Below are positions 23,201 through 36,351 of a DNA stretch of 64,000 nucleotides, in pieces. Numbering within the stretch: the stretch's first letter is position 1; each line of letters opens with the position of its first letter. Position numbers and translations under genes: made by a program. Origin of the DNA: Leptodactylus fallax (lineage: Eukaryota > Chordata > Amphibia > Anura > Leptodactylidae). The notes beneath the pieces were generated by a model. The model did no database searches, was not told the DNA's origin, and was given only the letters and a program-made list of their open reading frames with translations. The stretch spans positions 2,790,501-2,854,500 of the forward strand of contig CAMRHE010000169.1 of the NCBI GenBank assembly GCA_947044405.1, given 5' to 3'.

Positions 23201-24100
23201 TGAAAGACCAATAATGGTTGATCTGTTATAAAGTGTGGAATGTACATTAAGAATTGTTAGCTATAACAAGCCACAAGTTAGTAAATTAATCATTATATCT
23301 ATTGAGATCAATAAAATGAATGAAATAATAGAAGGGATTGAAAGCTCAAGATCCTATATAAAAGCATAGGAAAGCACAGAAGCATGTTGTTGCCTTAGGA
23401 TACATGCACACAGTCATCTGCATGTAGCTGAGCCATGATTGATCGGCACAGATGGCATATGGAGGACATCCGTGTGCTTTCCATGCCGCCACAACCCCCC
23501 TCATTCACTGCTCAAGCCCCATACATAATAATATGCGGCCATGTGTATGAGGTCATAGAAATGAATGGGTGAAAAACACGCTAGCACACTGACAATACAC
23601 ATTGTGTTCCTGTGAGTTTCCTCCAGGTGCTCTGATTTCCTCCTATGGAATAGATTTATTCCATATAATAGATGTAAAAAGGTAAAAAATATGCCTTGAA
23701 CAACGATAGTTATAATATTTATTTTAAGTTCAAGGGAGATATGTTATGAGAGCAAGAAGGAAATGATCATAATAATCGTCACATGACATGTACCTCAATA
23801 TGCAACTCTTTTTTATACCTTAAAATTAATGGAATTTGTTACAAAGTTTGTAATGTGAAAAAGAAACATAGAACTCAAAATGCCTGAAATAGAAGCAATA
23901 CCCTTTTCCTGGTTTTCTAGAGGGCAGATGACTGGATGGATTATGCATATTGGGGTATTGTGTCTCCATAAATGAGCTGTATAATTACAGCAAATCATAT
24001 TCCACGCTGCATATGTTCAGCTAGAAGTAAGTCCAGCACTCTATACGGGAGATTTACTAAACAAAATGTACCAGAATTCTAGCTTAATTTGTGCTAAAAG
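23201..24100. other. Intron sequence, no recognised content
   Basis: No repeat ends or exon-like frames seen. Confidence 0.4.
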
Positions 24101-24101
24101 G

Positions 24102-24345
24102 CTGGGTTCACATCTGTGCTTTTTGCCTGTTCAGGGATTCCATCCCTCATTATGCTTGAAAAATGCGTAGAGAAAAGTCCTGCAAGCAGGACTTTTCTCT
24201 CTGCATTTTTAGGGTGGAAACCTGGTGGACCCCATTATAGTCTATGTAACCGCTTTTTAAGCAGATTGGGTTTCCGTTTTTGGGGTCCCCAAGCGGACCC
24301 AAAGAATGGAAACCCAAGCGCAGGTATGAACATAGCGTAACATGC
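24102..24345. repeat. 'GGGTTCACATC' family element
   Basis: GGCTGGGTTCACATCTGTGC to AGGTATGAACATAGC. It contains hairpin AGAGAAAAGTCCTGCAAGCA…TTTTCTCT and GGACCCCATTATAGTC. Relatives at 48796 and 53195. Confidence 0.65.
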
Positions 24346-25703
24346 CTTGCACCACATTTATCGGGTATTTTAGACACTTTTTAGGTACTTTTACTACAGT
24401 CTAATTATACAAAAGATTTATCAAACAGCACTTTAATAAATCTGACGCAGTTTAAGGATGTCTAAATCTGCACCAATGTCACTTACTTACATAATACTAC
24501 TATAATACTTACTATATATAATAATATAATTACCAGAAGATTTGCACCAATGCCTGTTGCTTGTATAATGCCCCTTGTTTACATCACTCTGCATGACTGA
24601 ATCTATGGAGCTCTGGTACTTACATGACTGCTACTGGAGGATCATCTAACTCAATGTGTCCAGATGCAGCCTCTGATAAGTAACACGGTGCATGCACTAG
24701 CTCCCTTGTTATGTACAGAGTTATTCAATAGAGACTGCTGATGGATATGTTGAGTCAATAACCCTACAACAACGACCATGTTGGGACCAAAGCTCTGTAC
24801 AGTACACTCAGTGATGCATAGCATAAACAAGTGGGAAACACTATACAAAGTACAGGCATCGGTGCAGATCTTCCCATTGTACTATATGAGTAAGTGACAT
24901 TAGCAACACAAAACCCAGAAATAAAAGCTAAAAGTACAGAAGAAATACAGTGGCACTCACTATTGTCATAATCTTAACACATACAGTTTTATAGAAATCC
25001 TGCAGCGAACAAAGGTCTTATCTCCATCTTTGGCCGCAGAAAAGGGGGTGGACCAAGGTAAATTGGAAGATTAGTGCAGGGAGATTTTATTATATTCCTG
25101 TACATTTTATGAATTTAGCCTTACTTTAATTCCTCAAGCTCACAGATGCCCTTTTTTAAACTGGTACCAAAACTGAACAAAGGAGAACGAAAGGTTAAGT
25201 TCCTACTGTGCACTATAATAGATAGATAAACTGAAGCTTTTTCTGCATCTACCCAGTACTGTAAGAGATGATGACTAAGATTGGCCATAAACTTTAAATA
25301 GCTATTCTTCCCGACTTCCCCTCTAACAGATGGACACCTGGTTTAGCATCCATATATTCTGATTGAGAAGCCACTATTACACACCTCTGACAATGGTTCC
25401 CTTCAGAATAAAAGGAGTGGGCATGTTAAAACCCAAAAGGCCAATCCTTCTCTCCCATAAAATTGTTCATGATTAATATTTGTTTTAGAGGGTGAAGTTT
25501 CATGGCTATATATGGCTCTGGGCAGCTCAGAGAAAAAATGAAAGAGAAAAAATGAAAAAGAAAAACTGGTGCATCAGCAGGCATAGAATTGCCCCTAGTG
25601 CACCCACATACTTATTTGCACATTTTTATGCAGATCATTCTGCATTAACACTGGTATGCTTGGAGTGCTGTCACAGTGCCCTACAAGTATTTTTATACAA
25701 TTA
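24346..25703. other. Intron sequence, no recognised content
   Basis: 1.36 kb, AT-rich. No family motif found on either strand. Confidence 0.4.
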
Positions 25704-26376
25704 GGCTAAGGCCCCATGTAGTGGATTGCAGCTAAAAAACGCAGATAAAACACGCTTTTTTCCCCCCAATGTTTTAATTGAGTATTTGCCTTTTTCAACG
25801 TTTTTCCTTTCCCTATTAAATTTATAGGGAAAATGCTTGCTATTCTGCAGCTAAAATTAACATGGTGCATTTTTCAAATACGTAAATTCTTTTGAAAAAG
25901 CTTTTCTGTAGCTAATTTTTTCCACAGCCGTCAAAAAACAGCGTTTCCGCAACATTTGGCCTTAGCCTAAGGCCAGGGCCCAAAGTAGCGTTAACGCCGC
26001 CTCATTTTACAGTCCATGAAAAGTGGATGGGATTCTGGCTAATCCGATCCACACATTGCAGAAAGATATCTGAAGCGGACATGCTGCGATTTCAAAAAAC
26101 GTTGTGTTTTTGTAAATCGCAGCATGTCAATTATACCTACGGAGACAGTGTTTCCGTAAGTATAATTGAAGCAGTTGAAGCAGAAAGTCCGCAGAGGAAA
26201 ACTCTGAAGACTTTCTGTGGAAAGTGCGGCGTTTCCGCTGTGTTTTTTTTCGAAGTGCTTTTGGGCTGCGGCTTGCTACGTGGGGCCTTAGCCTAAAGGG
26301 ATTTTCCATTGCATTTTTTTTTTTTTTTTTTTTGCTGCGTTTTTACATGTGTTTCACTACATGGGGCCTTAGCCTA
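25704..26376. repeat. 'GGCCCCACGT' family: short copy, long copy and partial third
   Basis: Short form about 25704-25970 (GGCTAAGGCCCCATGTAGTG to GGCCTTAGCCTAAGG), long form 25971-26296 (AGGGCCCAAAGTAGCG to GGGGCCTTAGCC) and a fragment to 26376. The same short-then-long order occurs at 20689 and 52236. Confidence 0.75.
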
Positions 26377-27457
26377 AAAAAGGTTTTTAGTTTTTTTTTC
26401 TCTCTGCTGTTTTTGCATATTGCTCTGACCTTTTATGATAGCTCTGACCTTTTATGATTTGAAACTTTGCTGTATTCTGTTATAATAAGGAACATTCTAT
26501 ATTATTTCATACCTAGTGTACACATGCTCCAATTTTATAAGACAAAAATGTGGTAATAAACTTTGCATTTCAGAATCTGTTCACACTGCAAAGTTATTTT
26601 TTCTAGCAAATACATTTAGAAATAGAAGTAAAAAAAGAATTATCTGCTTTTAATGGGATTAATGAATCTGTTGTTGCCTTTGGCGACACAAATAATGTCC
26701 ATCACAGGATCCATCATGCTTATTTTTTAAGTTGAACCAAAAGGGATGATGGATCGAAGTGATAATGTCAGAGATGGTATCAATTTCACCCATTCCCTTT
26801 GGTTTCAATGTTCAAAATATCAATGACAAAACCAATATTATCGCTATGAATCCAGTACTGGAAATGTGGCTGATGCCTTTTTTCATCAGTTGGATATTTA
26901 TTTCAGTCATTTGTCATCCATTCTGGATGAATATGTCGTATGAAAACAGTTCATCCTCCGTGCCTTTTCATTATTAGTCTCTAAGTGTCTTATTCATGGA
27001 GTGCAGCACGTTTGTAAAATAAAATCTTATGAAATAAAAAAATTAAATTTGCAGTCTTTTAAGAGTGAGCACTTTTGCACTATATGACTATTGGTAAGAC
27101 TGCACAATTTCTGAGAAATAATGTGAATGTCATATTTATAATAAGAATAAGTGAAAAATGTTATCATGGGATCATGAACCACTGACATGTAATTTTAAAC
27201 CTTGGTCTGAAAAGACCTTCCTGTTCTTTTTCACAGTTTTTGTATTTGCAGTTTCTGTTTTAGTTATGCCCTTAATTTCAATACATTTGTTTCTCTTATT
27301 ACAAATTGCATTGTACTTGGAGAGATCTACAAAGCGCAATGCATTTCCATGTTTTCTTATGAAAGACAATAGAAAACAAAATTGATGAATAATGATCATG
27401 GATCTACTTATTGGTGTCTAAGTGTTACATCACTTAGAAAAATCAAGGAACTCTTAC
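26377..27457. other. Intron sequence, no recognised content
   Basis: Contains a run of ATGTCAGAGATGG-like unique sequence; a hydrophobic open frame at 27158-27385 has no homology I know and is rejected. Confidence 0.4.
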
Positions 27458-27555
27458 CTTTAGCGTGCCTTCCAACTGGACTTGATGTTCTGTTCTTGTT
27501 GTTATTGCTGGCGGATTCTGCTTTGTTTTGATTGTTTAATGAAGTTTTATTTGGC
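27458..27555 (-). CDS. mcf2l: MCF2L-like RhoGEF, visible exon 5 (Asn/Ser-rich; phase problem)
   Basis: The donor GTAAGAG is strong; the acceptor (TGCTTTATTAAAAAAG) is weak. The only open frame gives PNKTSLNN... to ...SSPVGRHAK, 32 codons rich in Asn, Ser and Lys. Its exit (1 nt) joins visible exon 6 correctly. Its entry needs 2 nt carried over, but exon 4 leaves 1 nt, and direct splicing would hit TAA within seven codons. Either a small exon of length 3n+1 lies in the 8.8-kb intron, or this is an alternative exon, or the acceptor is misplaced. Confidence 0.55.
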
Positions 27556-27721
27556 CTTTTTTAATAAAGCAGAACATGACAATCAGTCTAATGTAATCTA
27601 TGCTTGAAGCAATATTAAATTAAAGGGGTAATCCCACCTCAGCAACAACAGCTCACCTGTTACATAATGGTATTTATCATTCAAGTGAATAGGAAGTTTA
27701 CTGGGCATGAATAGTAGTTAA

Positions 27722-27885
27722 AGGGGTCATCTAGTTTCTAAGATTGAAGGACTATCATCAGGATCCCGACACATTAGACCTCCACAGATCACCGGTACTG
27801 AGGCAGCATGTGAGAGCTGCATTGCTCACTTGCCGTACAAACTATAGCGACGTAGGCCATCAATCTTAGAAACTGGATAAACCCT
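27722..27885. mobile_element. Small TTAA MITE
   Basis: AGGGGTCATCTAGTTTCTAA inverted at the right (TTAGAAACTGGATAAACCCT); TTAA at 27718 and TTAT at 27886. 164 bp, non-coding. Confidence 0.7.
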
Positions 27886-28209
27886 TTATGAAGCTATCCT
27901 ATTCAGATGTTCTCAGAAAGCGGCCACAGATCTGAGTTTGCAAACACAAGCAGCACTCTTCCAGCGTCAAAAGCATTAGTGCACTATTAGATAACAATCC
28001 TGAGCATGCCGATCAGCTGACTCGCTACTCATTGGTCAGCTGACTGCATCCTGATATTATGCACAATAAAAGATGTAGATGATGTCCAGCACATCACCCT
28101 ATGTAGTCACAGCAGTACCACCGATAATCCATGCAGCAGAAAGGGGTAGAAACAATTGCAGAAGAGATTGTTTCTCCCCCATTCAGTTTGCATTGGCCTA
28201 TATAATTAA

Positions 28210-28708
28210 AGGGGTAATCCTACGATCATAACCATTTTTAAATTTGTAGATAATTAAAAGTTAAACATTTTTGCAAATATAAGTAAGTAAACATTTTGCA
28301 GAGTTTTAAAGATTTTCTCTAAATATCTTGTGGTCACAGTCTTGTTGTCTTGATCGGTTGCCAGTGGTTACGACCATTAATACAGGATCTTTCTAAGGTC
28401 AGAAAATCAGCCATGATTTCCTTATTGTGGCCGGGATATCTTCTGATACATGTAGTGTCCCTGCCTGATAACCCAGCTACAATAAGAAAATCATTGCTGG
28501 GTTTTTGACAAGTCCCAGACCATATAAAGTTTCTGCATTTGTGGTTGTATCCATTGGCAACCGATCAAGACAACAGACTCTCACCACTAAGATAGTTAGA
28601 AGAAATCTTTAAAACTCTGCAGAGTTTTTAACTACTTCTATTTGTAAAAATGTTTAACTTTTAATTATCTACAAATATAGATATGGTTATGATCATTGGA
28701 ATACCCCT
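28210..28708. mobile_element. Intact palindromic TTAA element (reference copy for the 11.4-17.5 kb nest)
   Basis: TTAA at 28206-28209 and 28709-28712. Inverted arms of about 165 bp starting AGGGGTAATCCTACGATCAT. The middle has CTTATTGTGGCCGG and GTATCCATTGGCAACC uninterrupted, so it serves as the empty-site control for both hAT-type insertions. Confidence 0.9.
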
Positions 28709-28712
28709 TTAA

Positions 28713-30116
28713 GTTGATGCAAACAACATGTTTCTTGTTGATCAGCAATTCTCCTCTCCAGGATCTGGCTGTCTAATACAACCTTTAATGCCATTCTCAC
28801 TATATATATAAATACATGAAAATGAGGTTCAGATGCAGATCTGAGTTTAGTTGATCTTATCAGGGCTGTCAGTATGTGACTCTTCCAAAGCCTGTTAATT
28901 CTGTATATAAATATAGAGAATTTGGACTTGGACCAAGGACTTTCTTACTCATCGTACATAACAACCCCTATCAGAGAAACCCATGGTGCAGAAGGAGCCA
29001 AGGGAGACACACCTGTAGCCTCCAAGTTCTGAGGCACACATCCTGCACTAGAAAAGGGTTAGATCATGACTCTCAGTATTAGTAGTCAGCATAACAACGA
29101 ACTTGTCAACGTCATTTTGCTAAGGTGAGGCAAGAAAGATATAAGATTCCAGATGCCATGACAAGCTGTAAAGGCCCGGGGGTTCACTGCTACTAGAGAT
29201 CAGGCAGCTCTGGTTGGGTCTGTGTGGTGCAGCACTTCTATTGGAAGCAGCTAGCTATGTGCCATGGAAACAATACCTCGCTGGCTGTGTTCACTGTGAG
29301 ACATATATGGCAGCAATGTCTCCAGGTGCCACTGCAGAGGACCTTTCTTCCTCCCATGGTATTAGACCTGCTTTTAGTCCAGGGTGCTGCACAGCTTTGT
29401 GAATTTACATTACATTGCAGTATGCAGCCAGCTATCCACATTCGCTACAGGAAACAAGTGATGACTGTGTGCAAATGGGGCAAGTAAAATAATATATATG
29501 TACTCACCTCCTCCATGTGCTACTTGTGAAGAGGTAACTGATGAATCCTGTATTTGGCTGCAGCAATACCCTCACAAACAGGACATCACTGCTGACATTG
29601 GGCAGCGGTAAGGTGAGTACATTTTTTTTTATTTTACTGACTTCATTTGCAGCACATACTGTATAAACATTCAAAAAAGGAGTCAGACATCCCCTTTAAA
29701 CAGTAAGCTGTTCAACTGGTTACAGAAGGGAGATGGGATTACCCCTTTAAGTCTAACGACGCAACAGCACATGGATGTAAACAATTCTTCAAATAAAAAA
29801 ATCCTTTGTGCCAAACAGGAAAAAATAGGAAACCAAAGCTATTAAATCTAAAGTGGTAGTTGACCTTTTCAGTTTTTTTGTCTCTCTCTATCCCTATCTA
29901 CCCATTTTAACGTACCTTTTGCCCACTTTTTGTCGAACACATTCTGTTTCCTTCCCAATCATTATCTGACTCACACACAGACTCATAAGTGACTTGACCT
30001 ACAATTTAGTACTTGAACATGTGACAGAATAGAATAGAGATGGTCCTAAGAAAAACACTTTTCCAGTATTAATAGAATAACAGTATGTGTGTATATGCAG
30101 TTATATTTGAAAAATG
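28713..30116. other. Intron sequence with TTAA-family remnants
   Basis: 29470-29710 has TACTCACCTCCTCC and GACATCCCCTTTAA, and 29738 has GGATTACCCCTTTAAG; both are ends of TTAA repeats without partners. The remainder is unrecognised. Confidence 0.45.
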
Positions 30117-30120
30117 TTAA

Positions 30121-30339
30121 AGGGGTTATCCAGTTTCTAATACTGATGGCCTATCCTTAAATACCAAATCACACTACTACAAGTGAGCAGTGCATTTCCC
30201 AGCATGTAAACATTACCGGGAGCCATGCTGTCATGGAGCAACTGATCTGCAAGGGTCCTGGGTGTCGAACCCTCTCAGATCTAATACTGATGACCTATCC
30301 TAAACATAGGCCATCAACATTAGAAACTGGATAATACTC
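30121..30339. mobile_element. TTAA MITE, AGGGGTTATCCAGTTTCTAA ends
   Basis: TTAA at 30117-30120 and 30340-30343. Inverted ends AGGGGTTATCCAGTTTC and GAAACTGGATAATACTC. Same family as 37612-39621. Confidence 0.82.
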
Positions 30340-30595
30340 TTAATATATATCATTCTAACACACAGCACTTTGTCGTAGGTTATTATGTTTTATCACAAGC
30401 ATCAGCATCACTATATATAAATGATGGGTGACTCAATGCTTTTTTTAGCTGATGACTACAACACATGGCATAAGTTGATTCATCTGCCTATAAAGTCATC
30501 ACACAATAACTTGTCTCATCATGAAGATTTTGCAATCAATCTTGATATGCCGATGTAAAATGTTCTTATCTCAGTCATCCTACTCTATACAAGAA

Positions 30596-31450
30596 CAGTG
30601 TTGAACTGGGATGTCTAGGGCACCAGTGGAATTGTTTCTAGGGGTCGACTGCCCATAGCCAGGACCCCTGCAGATCAGCTGTACTGAGACAGCGCGGCTA
30701 CATACGATGTGCACCACTGCACTACCTAAACCCACCACTACATCCTGTATGGCAAGTGGGCAGTGTGGCTCCTGGAATTGTTACCATTACCTGTAGCCGC
30801 ACTGTCCTGGAAAAGATGATCTGCAGAGGTCCTAGCTGGACCCCCGATGTAATATTGATGGCCTATCCTAAGGACAGGCCATCAGTATTAGAAAGATTGA
30901 TAAACCCTTTGTCCAGGAAATGGAGCAACCCATGTGGCAAGGGGGAAGAGTAAAATTTAAGAAAAAAAAAAAAAAGCATATTCACCGGCTCTATTGTCCG
31001 CCGCCAGTATTCATTCAGTCTCATGCTGGCGCCTTCTTGCTGGGAGTCCTGCACCTCATGTTACCACTAAGAACAATTAGGTACAGAATTGCCAGAAATG
31101 ACGCGCCGCCATGAGACCAAACAGACACAGGCTGGGGGACAGGAGAGTATGATCGGTAGGGGGCTGACACATGGTCCCATCAGCTATACACAGCTGTATT
31201 GCGGCCCGGGCCTTCACTGCAGATCAGCTCCCACTGACTTTAATATGTGCTGAGATGCAGTGAAGGAATCCGGTCCCTATATGATGGACAGAGCTTTCTG
31301 CTTCCGGCCTCGTATTGTGTACAGGATGGGTTCTGGAAGTGGCTCCGTATAGCTGATCGGTCCGGGGACTGGGTGTCGGCCCCTACCGATCAGGTATTTA
31401 TGGCCTATCCTGAGGATATACCATAAAAAAATTAAGCCTGAACAACCTCT
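30596..31450. repeat. hAT-tip repeat plus TTAA-family repeat (copy 1 of a pair)
   Basis: CAGTGTTGAACTGGGATG, then CGATGTGCACCACTGCACTA, GCTGGCGCCTTCTTGCTGGG and a right end CTGAACAACCTCTTTAA. A second copy of the first 540 bp is at 63254-63870. The CAGTGTCxGACTGGGAT start is typical of non-autonomous hAT elements. Confidence 0.65.
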
Positions 31451-31480
31451 TTAATATACCCCCTGAATGCCCCACACTTT

Positions 31481-32205
31481 AAAGAGATTGTCCAGCATAT
31501 TTTTTTTTTATTAGGCCTGGGGAGGTGAAAAAACAAAACAAAAAACATACTCACCTGTTCCCAATGCTCCAGTGTCCTCCCAGTGCGGTCCGGTCCTGCT
31601 GCTCTGCTGTCTTCTTTTGCCGGGCAAAGTCCTTGGCAGATGTGACATACTGGGTCCCTTTACTTAGGCTGCTGATTGGCCTCAACAGTCATGTGACTGC
31701 TGAGGCCAATCAGCAACCTCAGGAAAGGACCTGGGTACGTCACAGGTAGTCACATGCAGTGGACCAATTAAGTGGCCACTATATGGGGGGGAATAGTGAA
31801 GGGGACACTGTATGGACCATACAGTGACCTCTTCACTGGTTCCCCCTATAGCAGTATTAGGTCATTACTTACCTGTCTGCTACCAAGTCCCGCAGCTTCT
31901 TGCTCCAGATGCACTGTTGTGATGTCATGTGCACCCGGAGCAGGAAGAAGCTGGAGGGGCCGGGGAGCAGGCAGGTAAGTGTTGGTGCTTAGCTTGTAGG
32001 CCACAGGCTAAATGTGGTCTGTGGCTTACAAGTCTGGGAGTGGTAAAGCCACAGGCTTCCTGCTCTACTAGTACCAGAACTGGGTCGGTGGTGCCGGTTT
32101 TAACAATTGGGATCGGAAGAATCGGGGAGAACCTGACTGCAGTGGGGGAACAGTGAGGTAAGTATCCCTTCTGGATTATTTTTTAGCCATTTTAACCTCT
32201 TTAAA
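31481..32205. repeat. 'GATTGTCCAG' repeat with TACTCACCTGTTCCC module
   Basis: Starts TAAAGAGATTGTCCAGC, has GTGCGGTCCGGTCCTGCTGC and GCTGATTGGCCTCAACAGTC with its complement, and ends TTTAACCTCTTTAAA. The module recurs at 48013 and 63700. Composite, non-coding. Confidence 0.65.
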
Positions 32206-32799
32206 TAAAAGATATATGGGAAGGATCTGACATGCATCTTACCTGCTAGTGTATGAATTCATAGGAGCATGGTATACACTCTCTGTTATTCTCTGATGTA
32301 ACTGGCTTGCCTCTTTAAAATACAAGAAATTGGATATTTATTATGCTAGCAAACTGCATTCTGGAGAATTTAGATTTTATTTGAATAAATGTAACATGAA
32401 CACATATTTTAAGGTCTGAACACATGATATGATACATGATCATAATTTGAATATACACCTTTTGCATGGCAAACATACTTGTACTTAATAACATAGATAA
32501 GGAAAATTCTATATCAATGTAAGATTTAAAACGCCATCAATGTAACGCTTAGAGGCCATTTCTTTATTTTTGATACATTAATTGATGTATAAAAAAAACA
32601 AACTGTCCTTCTGCACAATAAAAGATCAACTAAATTGTTGGGCTATTATACAAGCAGCAACTGACCACAAGTACAAGATAAGTATTATTACATGTAGGCA
32701 ATTTAATAATAAGTAATGTAAAGAAGTATATTTAATTTTACATAACTAATTTATGCAGACTATCTCAAAAAAGACGTAAAAAGTTTTAAAATATAAACA
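32206..32799. other. Intron sequence, no recognised content
   Basis: AT-rich, no features noticed. Confidence 0.4.
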
Positions 32800-32801
32800 T
32801 A

Positions 32802-33987
32802 CAATGCTGTGAAAAAGTATTTGTCCCTTTACAGATTTCTTTTGTTTTTGCTTTTTGTCATACTTACATTTTTCAGATTATAAAACAAATTTCAAGATAA
32901 GACCAAGATAACTTGAGTGAATACAAAATGTAGTTTTTCAATGATGATCCAAAGCTATCCAAACCAACCTGGTCCTATGTGAAAGAGTAATTGCCCCCTA
33001 AACCTAATAACTGGTTGTGCCAACCTTGGCAGCAACAACTGTAATCAAGTGTTTGTGATAACTGGTGATGAGTCTTTCACTTCTCTGTGGAGGAATTTTG
33101 GCCCACTCTTATTTGCAGAATTGTTTTAATGCATCAACATTGGAGGATTTTTTAAGCATAGACGGTTTGTTTATGGTCATGCCACGGCATTTCAATCAGA
33201 TTTAAATCCAGACTTTGACTAGGCCACTCCAAAACCTTCATTTTGTTTTTGTTTTTTCAGGCATTCAGAGGTGGACTTATAGAGTGCTTCAGATCATTGT
33301 CCTGCTGCAGAACACAAGTACAATTTAGCTTCAGAACATTCTCCTTCAAAATATTCTGGTAGATTTTCTGGTTCCATCAATTACAGCAAGTTGTTCAGGT
33401 CCTGAAGCAGAAAAGCAGCCCCAGACCATCACACTACCACATTTGACTGTCTGTATGATGATGTTATTTATCTGAAATGTTGTGTTAGTTTTACACCAGA
33501 TGTAGTGAGATGCACACCTTCCAAAAATTTCCAATAAAGTCCCAAAGCCTTAGAAATTACTTTGTGACCTTTTCCAGACTGATAGATGCAAATTACTTTG
33601 CTTCTCATCTGTTCTGGAATTTCTTCAGATTGGGGATTTTTTGAGATATTTTAGCCTACTTCATGTGGTCAGACAGGTTCTATTTAAGTGATTTCTTGAT
33701 TCTACAGATCTGTCAGTAATCAGGCCTAGATGCAGCTAGTGAAACTGAACTCAGCTTTCCAAAAAATGTGGCTAATAACAGTTAATTCATGGAGGGGGGG
33801 CAATTACTTTTTCACATAGGGCCTGGTTGTTTGCAATAACTTTTTTCCCTTAATAAATGAAATCACAATTTAAAAACTGCTTTTTGTATTTACCCAGGTT
33901 ATCTTCGTCTGATATTGAAATTTGTTTCATAATCTGAAACAAGTGTGACAAATGTTCAAAAACAAAAGATACTTTGTCACAGCACTG
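32802..33987 (-). mobile_element. Tc1-like element B, internally deleted
   Basis: TA at 32800-32801 and 33988-33989. Ends CAATGCTGTGAAAAAGTATT and GTCACAGCACTG. At 1186 bp it is about 400 bp shorter than a full Tc1. The transposase remnant is on the minus strand. A second copy of the family is at 47831. Confidence 0.9.
32990..33660 (-). pseudogene. Tc1-B transposase remnant
   Basis: Readable pieces in order: EEIPEQMRSK with QSGKGHK (helix-turn-helix start, about 33560-33640), an abrupt join to IWCKTNTTFQ and KCGSVMVWGCFSASGP (33346-33534), QQDND (about 33290), EWPSQSLDLN-like sequence with altered NPIE, and a C-terminus ending near TTATTAGG. The first catalytic Asp block (LWSDE) is absent. 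Several stops and frame changes are present. Confidence 0.85.
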
Positions 33988-33989
33988 TA

Positions 33990-35704
33990 CATCTTACCAA
34001 TGAATTTAAAGGAAACCCGTTGTGTGTTTTTTGCACCCCAAATGGGCCCCAGCAGATGAAGCATCATTTGATGGCTTTTAATATCATGCCTCTCAAATGA
34101 CCTGACTGACAGGGGCACAATTTGTGAGGGTGCAGTTGCACCCAGGCCCAGAAGTCACAGATGGCCCATAAGCCCCGTGGGTTTGATTGATATATTCCTC
34201 ACTGCGGGACTCCTCCAGTACTGTGACTCAAATCTCTCAAGCATATGAAGTGCACTCACTGCTCTGCCTCTCCTGCCATGTTACACTATGCAGAGAGTCT
34301 GCTTGTTGAGTGCACTTTCTTCTGGCTCCTGGAGGCACCTGCATACATACCTGTCTTCCTGAAACTGACAACAGTACAGGAAGAAGTAGGCACAACAGAG
34401 CATGTGAGAGATTTCAGCCGAGATTGCCCACCATAATCCCTTTAAGGACCAGACAAGTTTTTTGATATTTCATCTTTGTATTCTGGATATTTTTGCATTA
34501 ATATGACTATGACTAAGGCTTTCTTTTCAGCAGGATATCTTGTATTTTCTATTTTATCATATTGGGGTAAGCATACATTAACATTTAATTTAATAGGTAA
34601 TTTAATATTGAGGGTATATATCTTTGTCCCATATATAAACTTTAGGTTTACATGTTTTGTGAATTAAAAATACTTCTTTAGGCCTGCATATTGCATGACT
34701 GCATAGCAGTACGCACAGACACTTATTTGGGTATACTACATTTGCCAGGCCATGGGATGTCTCCTTGTTGATGTATACAATGCAAATTATGTCACCAGAA
34801 CCAGCAATCACCACTAGAAAGGGGGTTCACAGCTGACAGTCTGATCACAGAACATTAACTGTATAGTTCTGCGCTGACAGCAGCTGTGAGATCATCATGA
34901 CAAAAATATATGGCAATGTGTGGTAATTGACAGCTGCGTCAATGGTCGGCAACTGCTTAAAGAGGCTGCCACTTAAGAATTCTCTCTATATGTCCTGTTT
35001 GGAGGACATATTGACTATAAGGTAGTGCAGAATGCTGCTGAGTTGCGGCAGATAGATCCCTATGATCAGCTGTTGGACAAATGATATTATAGCCTTGTGT
35101 AAAGCTTAAAGATCATCTTGTAATATGTTACATACAGATCATTTCTACATAAAAATGATGCATCCCTGCAAGGAAAGTTTTGGAGAAAGCTGATGGAGAA
35201 CAGCCTAGAGGTATGCCTGACAATGTGTGCATCAATTGTGTTTCTTCTTATCCTAATGGCTACAGGCATCTCCCAATGAATACTGAGATGTCTGGTAAGC
35301 AGGACATTAGAGGGCAGGCACACCAAACATTCCGTAAAAAAGACGCCTACTAGGATCACACACATTTGTAATAGTCACCCACAGTAATTGACACTTGAAA
35401 ATGTTGGCTTCACCCAGTAATTCTTAACGCATATGTTGTACTGTAGATGTTAGGGGTGTGATAGAGGCAGATTATCAGCAGGCATGTGTTTGTTGATATT
35501 GTCTTTTGCAATACTGTAGAATGGCAAAAGATCTAATCTGATATGCAAAACCAGAGATGAATTCCTGTAAAACAGCTCAGTCACATACAACTTTTGAAGG
35601 AAGTTTCCTGTGTCAACCACAGATTCACTGTAATGTAATGCTGCCTAAAAAAGAGATTGTTTAGAAGCTGCCTTATTAAAGAGTTTCAGCTATTACAAAA
35701 CAAC
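33990..35704. other. Intron with weak repeat starts
   Basis: 34108 has CAGGGGCACAATTTGTGAGG, like a hAT left tip, with no right tip found. 34436 has CCCTTTAAGGACCAGACAAG, like the left end of the element at 55028. No exon supported. Confidence 0.4.
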
Positions 35705-36100
35705 ATAAGGCTACGTCCCCATATAGTGAATTGCAGCTAAAAAAAAATGCTGGGGAAAAATGCTTTAAAAAGTATTTTTTTTTCTGCGTTTTTTTCTATA
35801 GATTTTTTGATGTAGAAAAAAAAGGCCAGATAAAGTATGCTGCTTTTTGAAAAAAAAAAATGTGAAAAGGTACAAAAAAATACAATAAAATGTTCACAAA
35901 ATGCCAAGAAAAAACAAAGGCAGTATATGTAACTATATCATTTCTTATAGAATTATCTGCTACGTCATTTTACTAGTGTTTTTCGTGGTAAAAAAGGCAG
36001 TGAAAAAAACTGCAAGGCCAGGGCCCCACGTTGCGAAAACACAGTGTTTTGGCCACAGTGGAAACGCCACGGCAAAAAGCGCTGCATTTTACAGTACCTG
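35705..36100. repeat. 'GGCCCCACGT' family remnants
   Basis: AAGGCTACGTCCCCATATAG at the left and GGCCAGGGCCCCACGTTGCG near 36016. Degenerate, poly-A-rich middle. Confidence 0.55.
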
Positions 36101-36351
36101 AAAGAACTGATCTGTGGGGGTCTCCAGGATAGGTCAGCAATATTTTACTACCTGAAAAATCGTTTAATCTCCAAAAAGGTGTTCTACAGCAGCCAAGATG
36201 TGTGTTATAAGGCTAATACTCTTATAAGTGGTATATTACCCTATATAAAATAATATATATTTCAAAAATGTACTGTGTATGTAAACCATATGTAAATATC
36301 TATGCATTTGTTTTACAGATATATACATGCATTTAATAAGATTGAGATTAC

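Noticed and set aside
27158..27385. Hydrophobic 75-codon open frame
   Set aside because: No homology, mirrored by an open frame on the other strand, AT-rich intron.
35140..35190. Possible small exon with acceptor TTTCCTTGCAG on the minus strand
   Set aside because: Considered for the missing exon between 36352 and 27555, but its peptide has no MCF2L similarity and the donor is uncertain.
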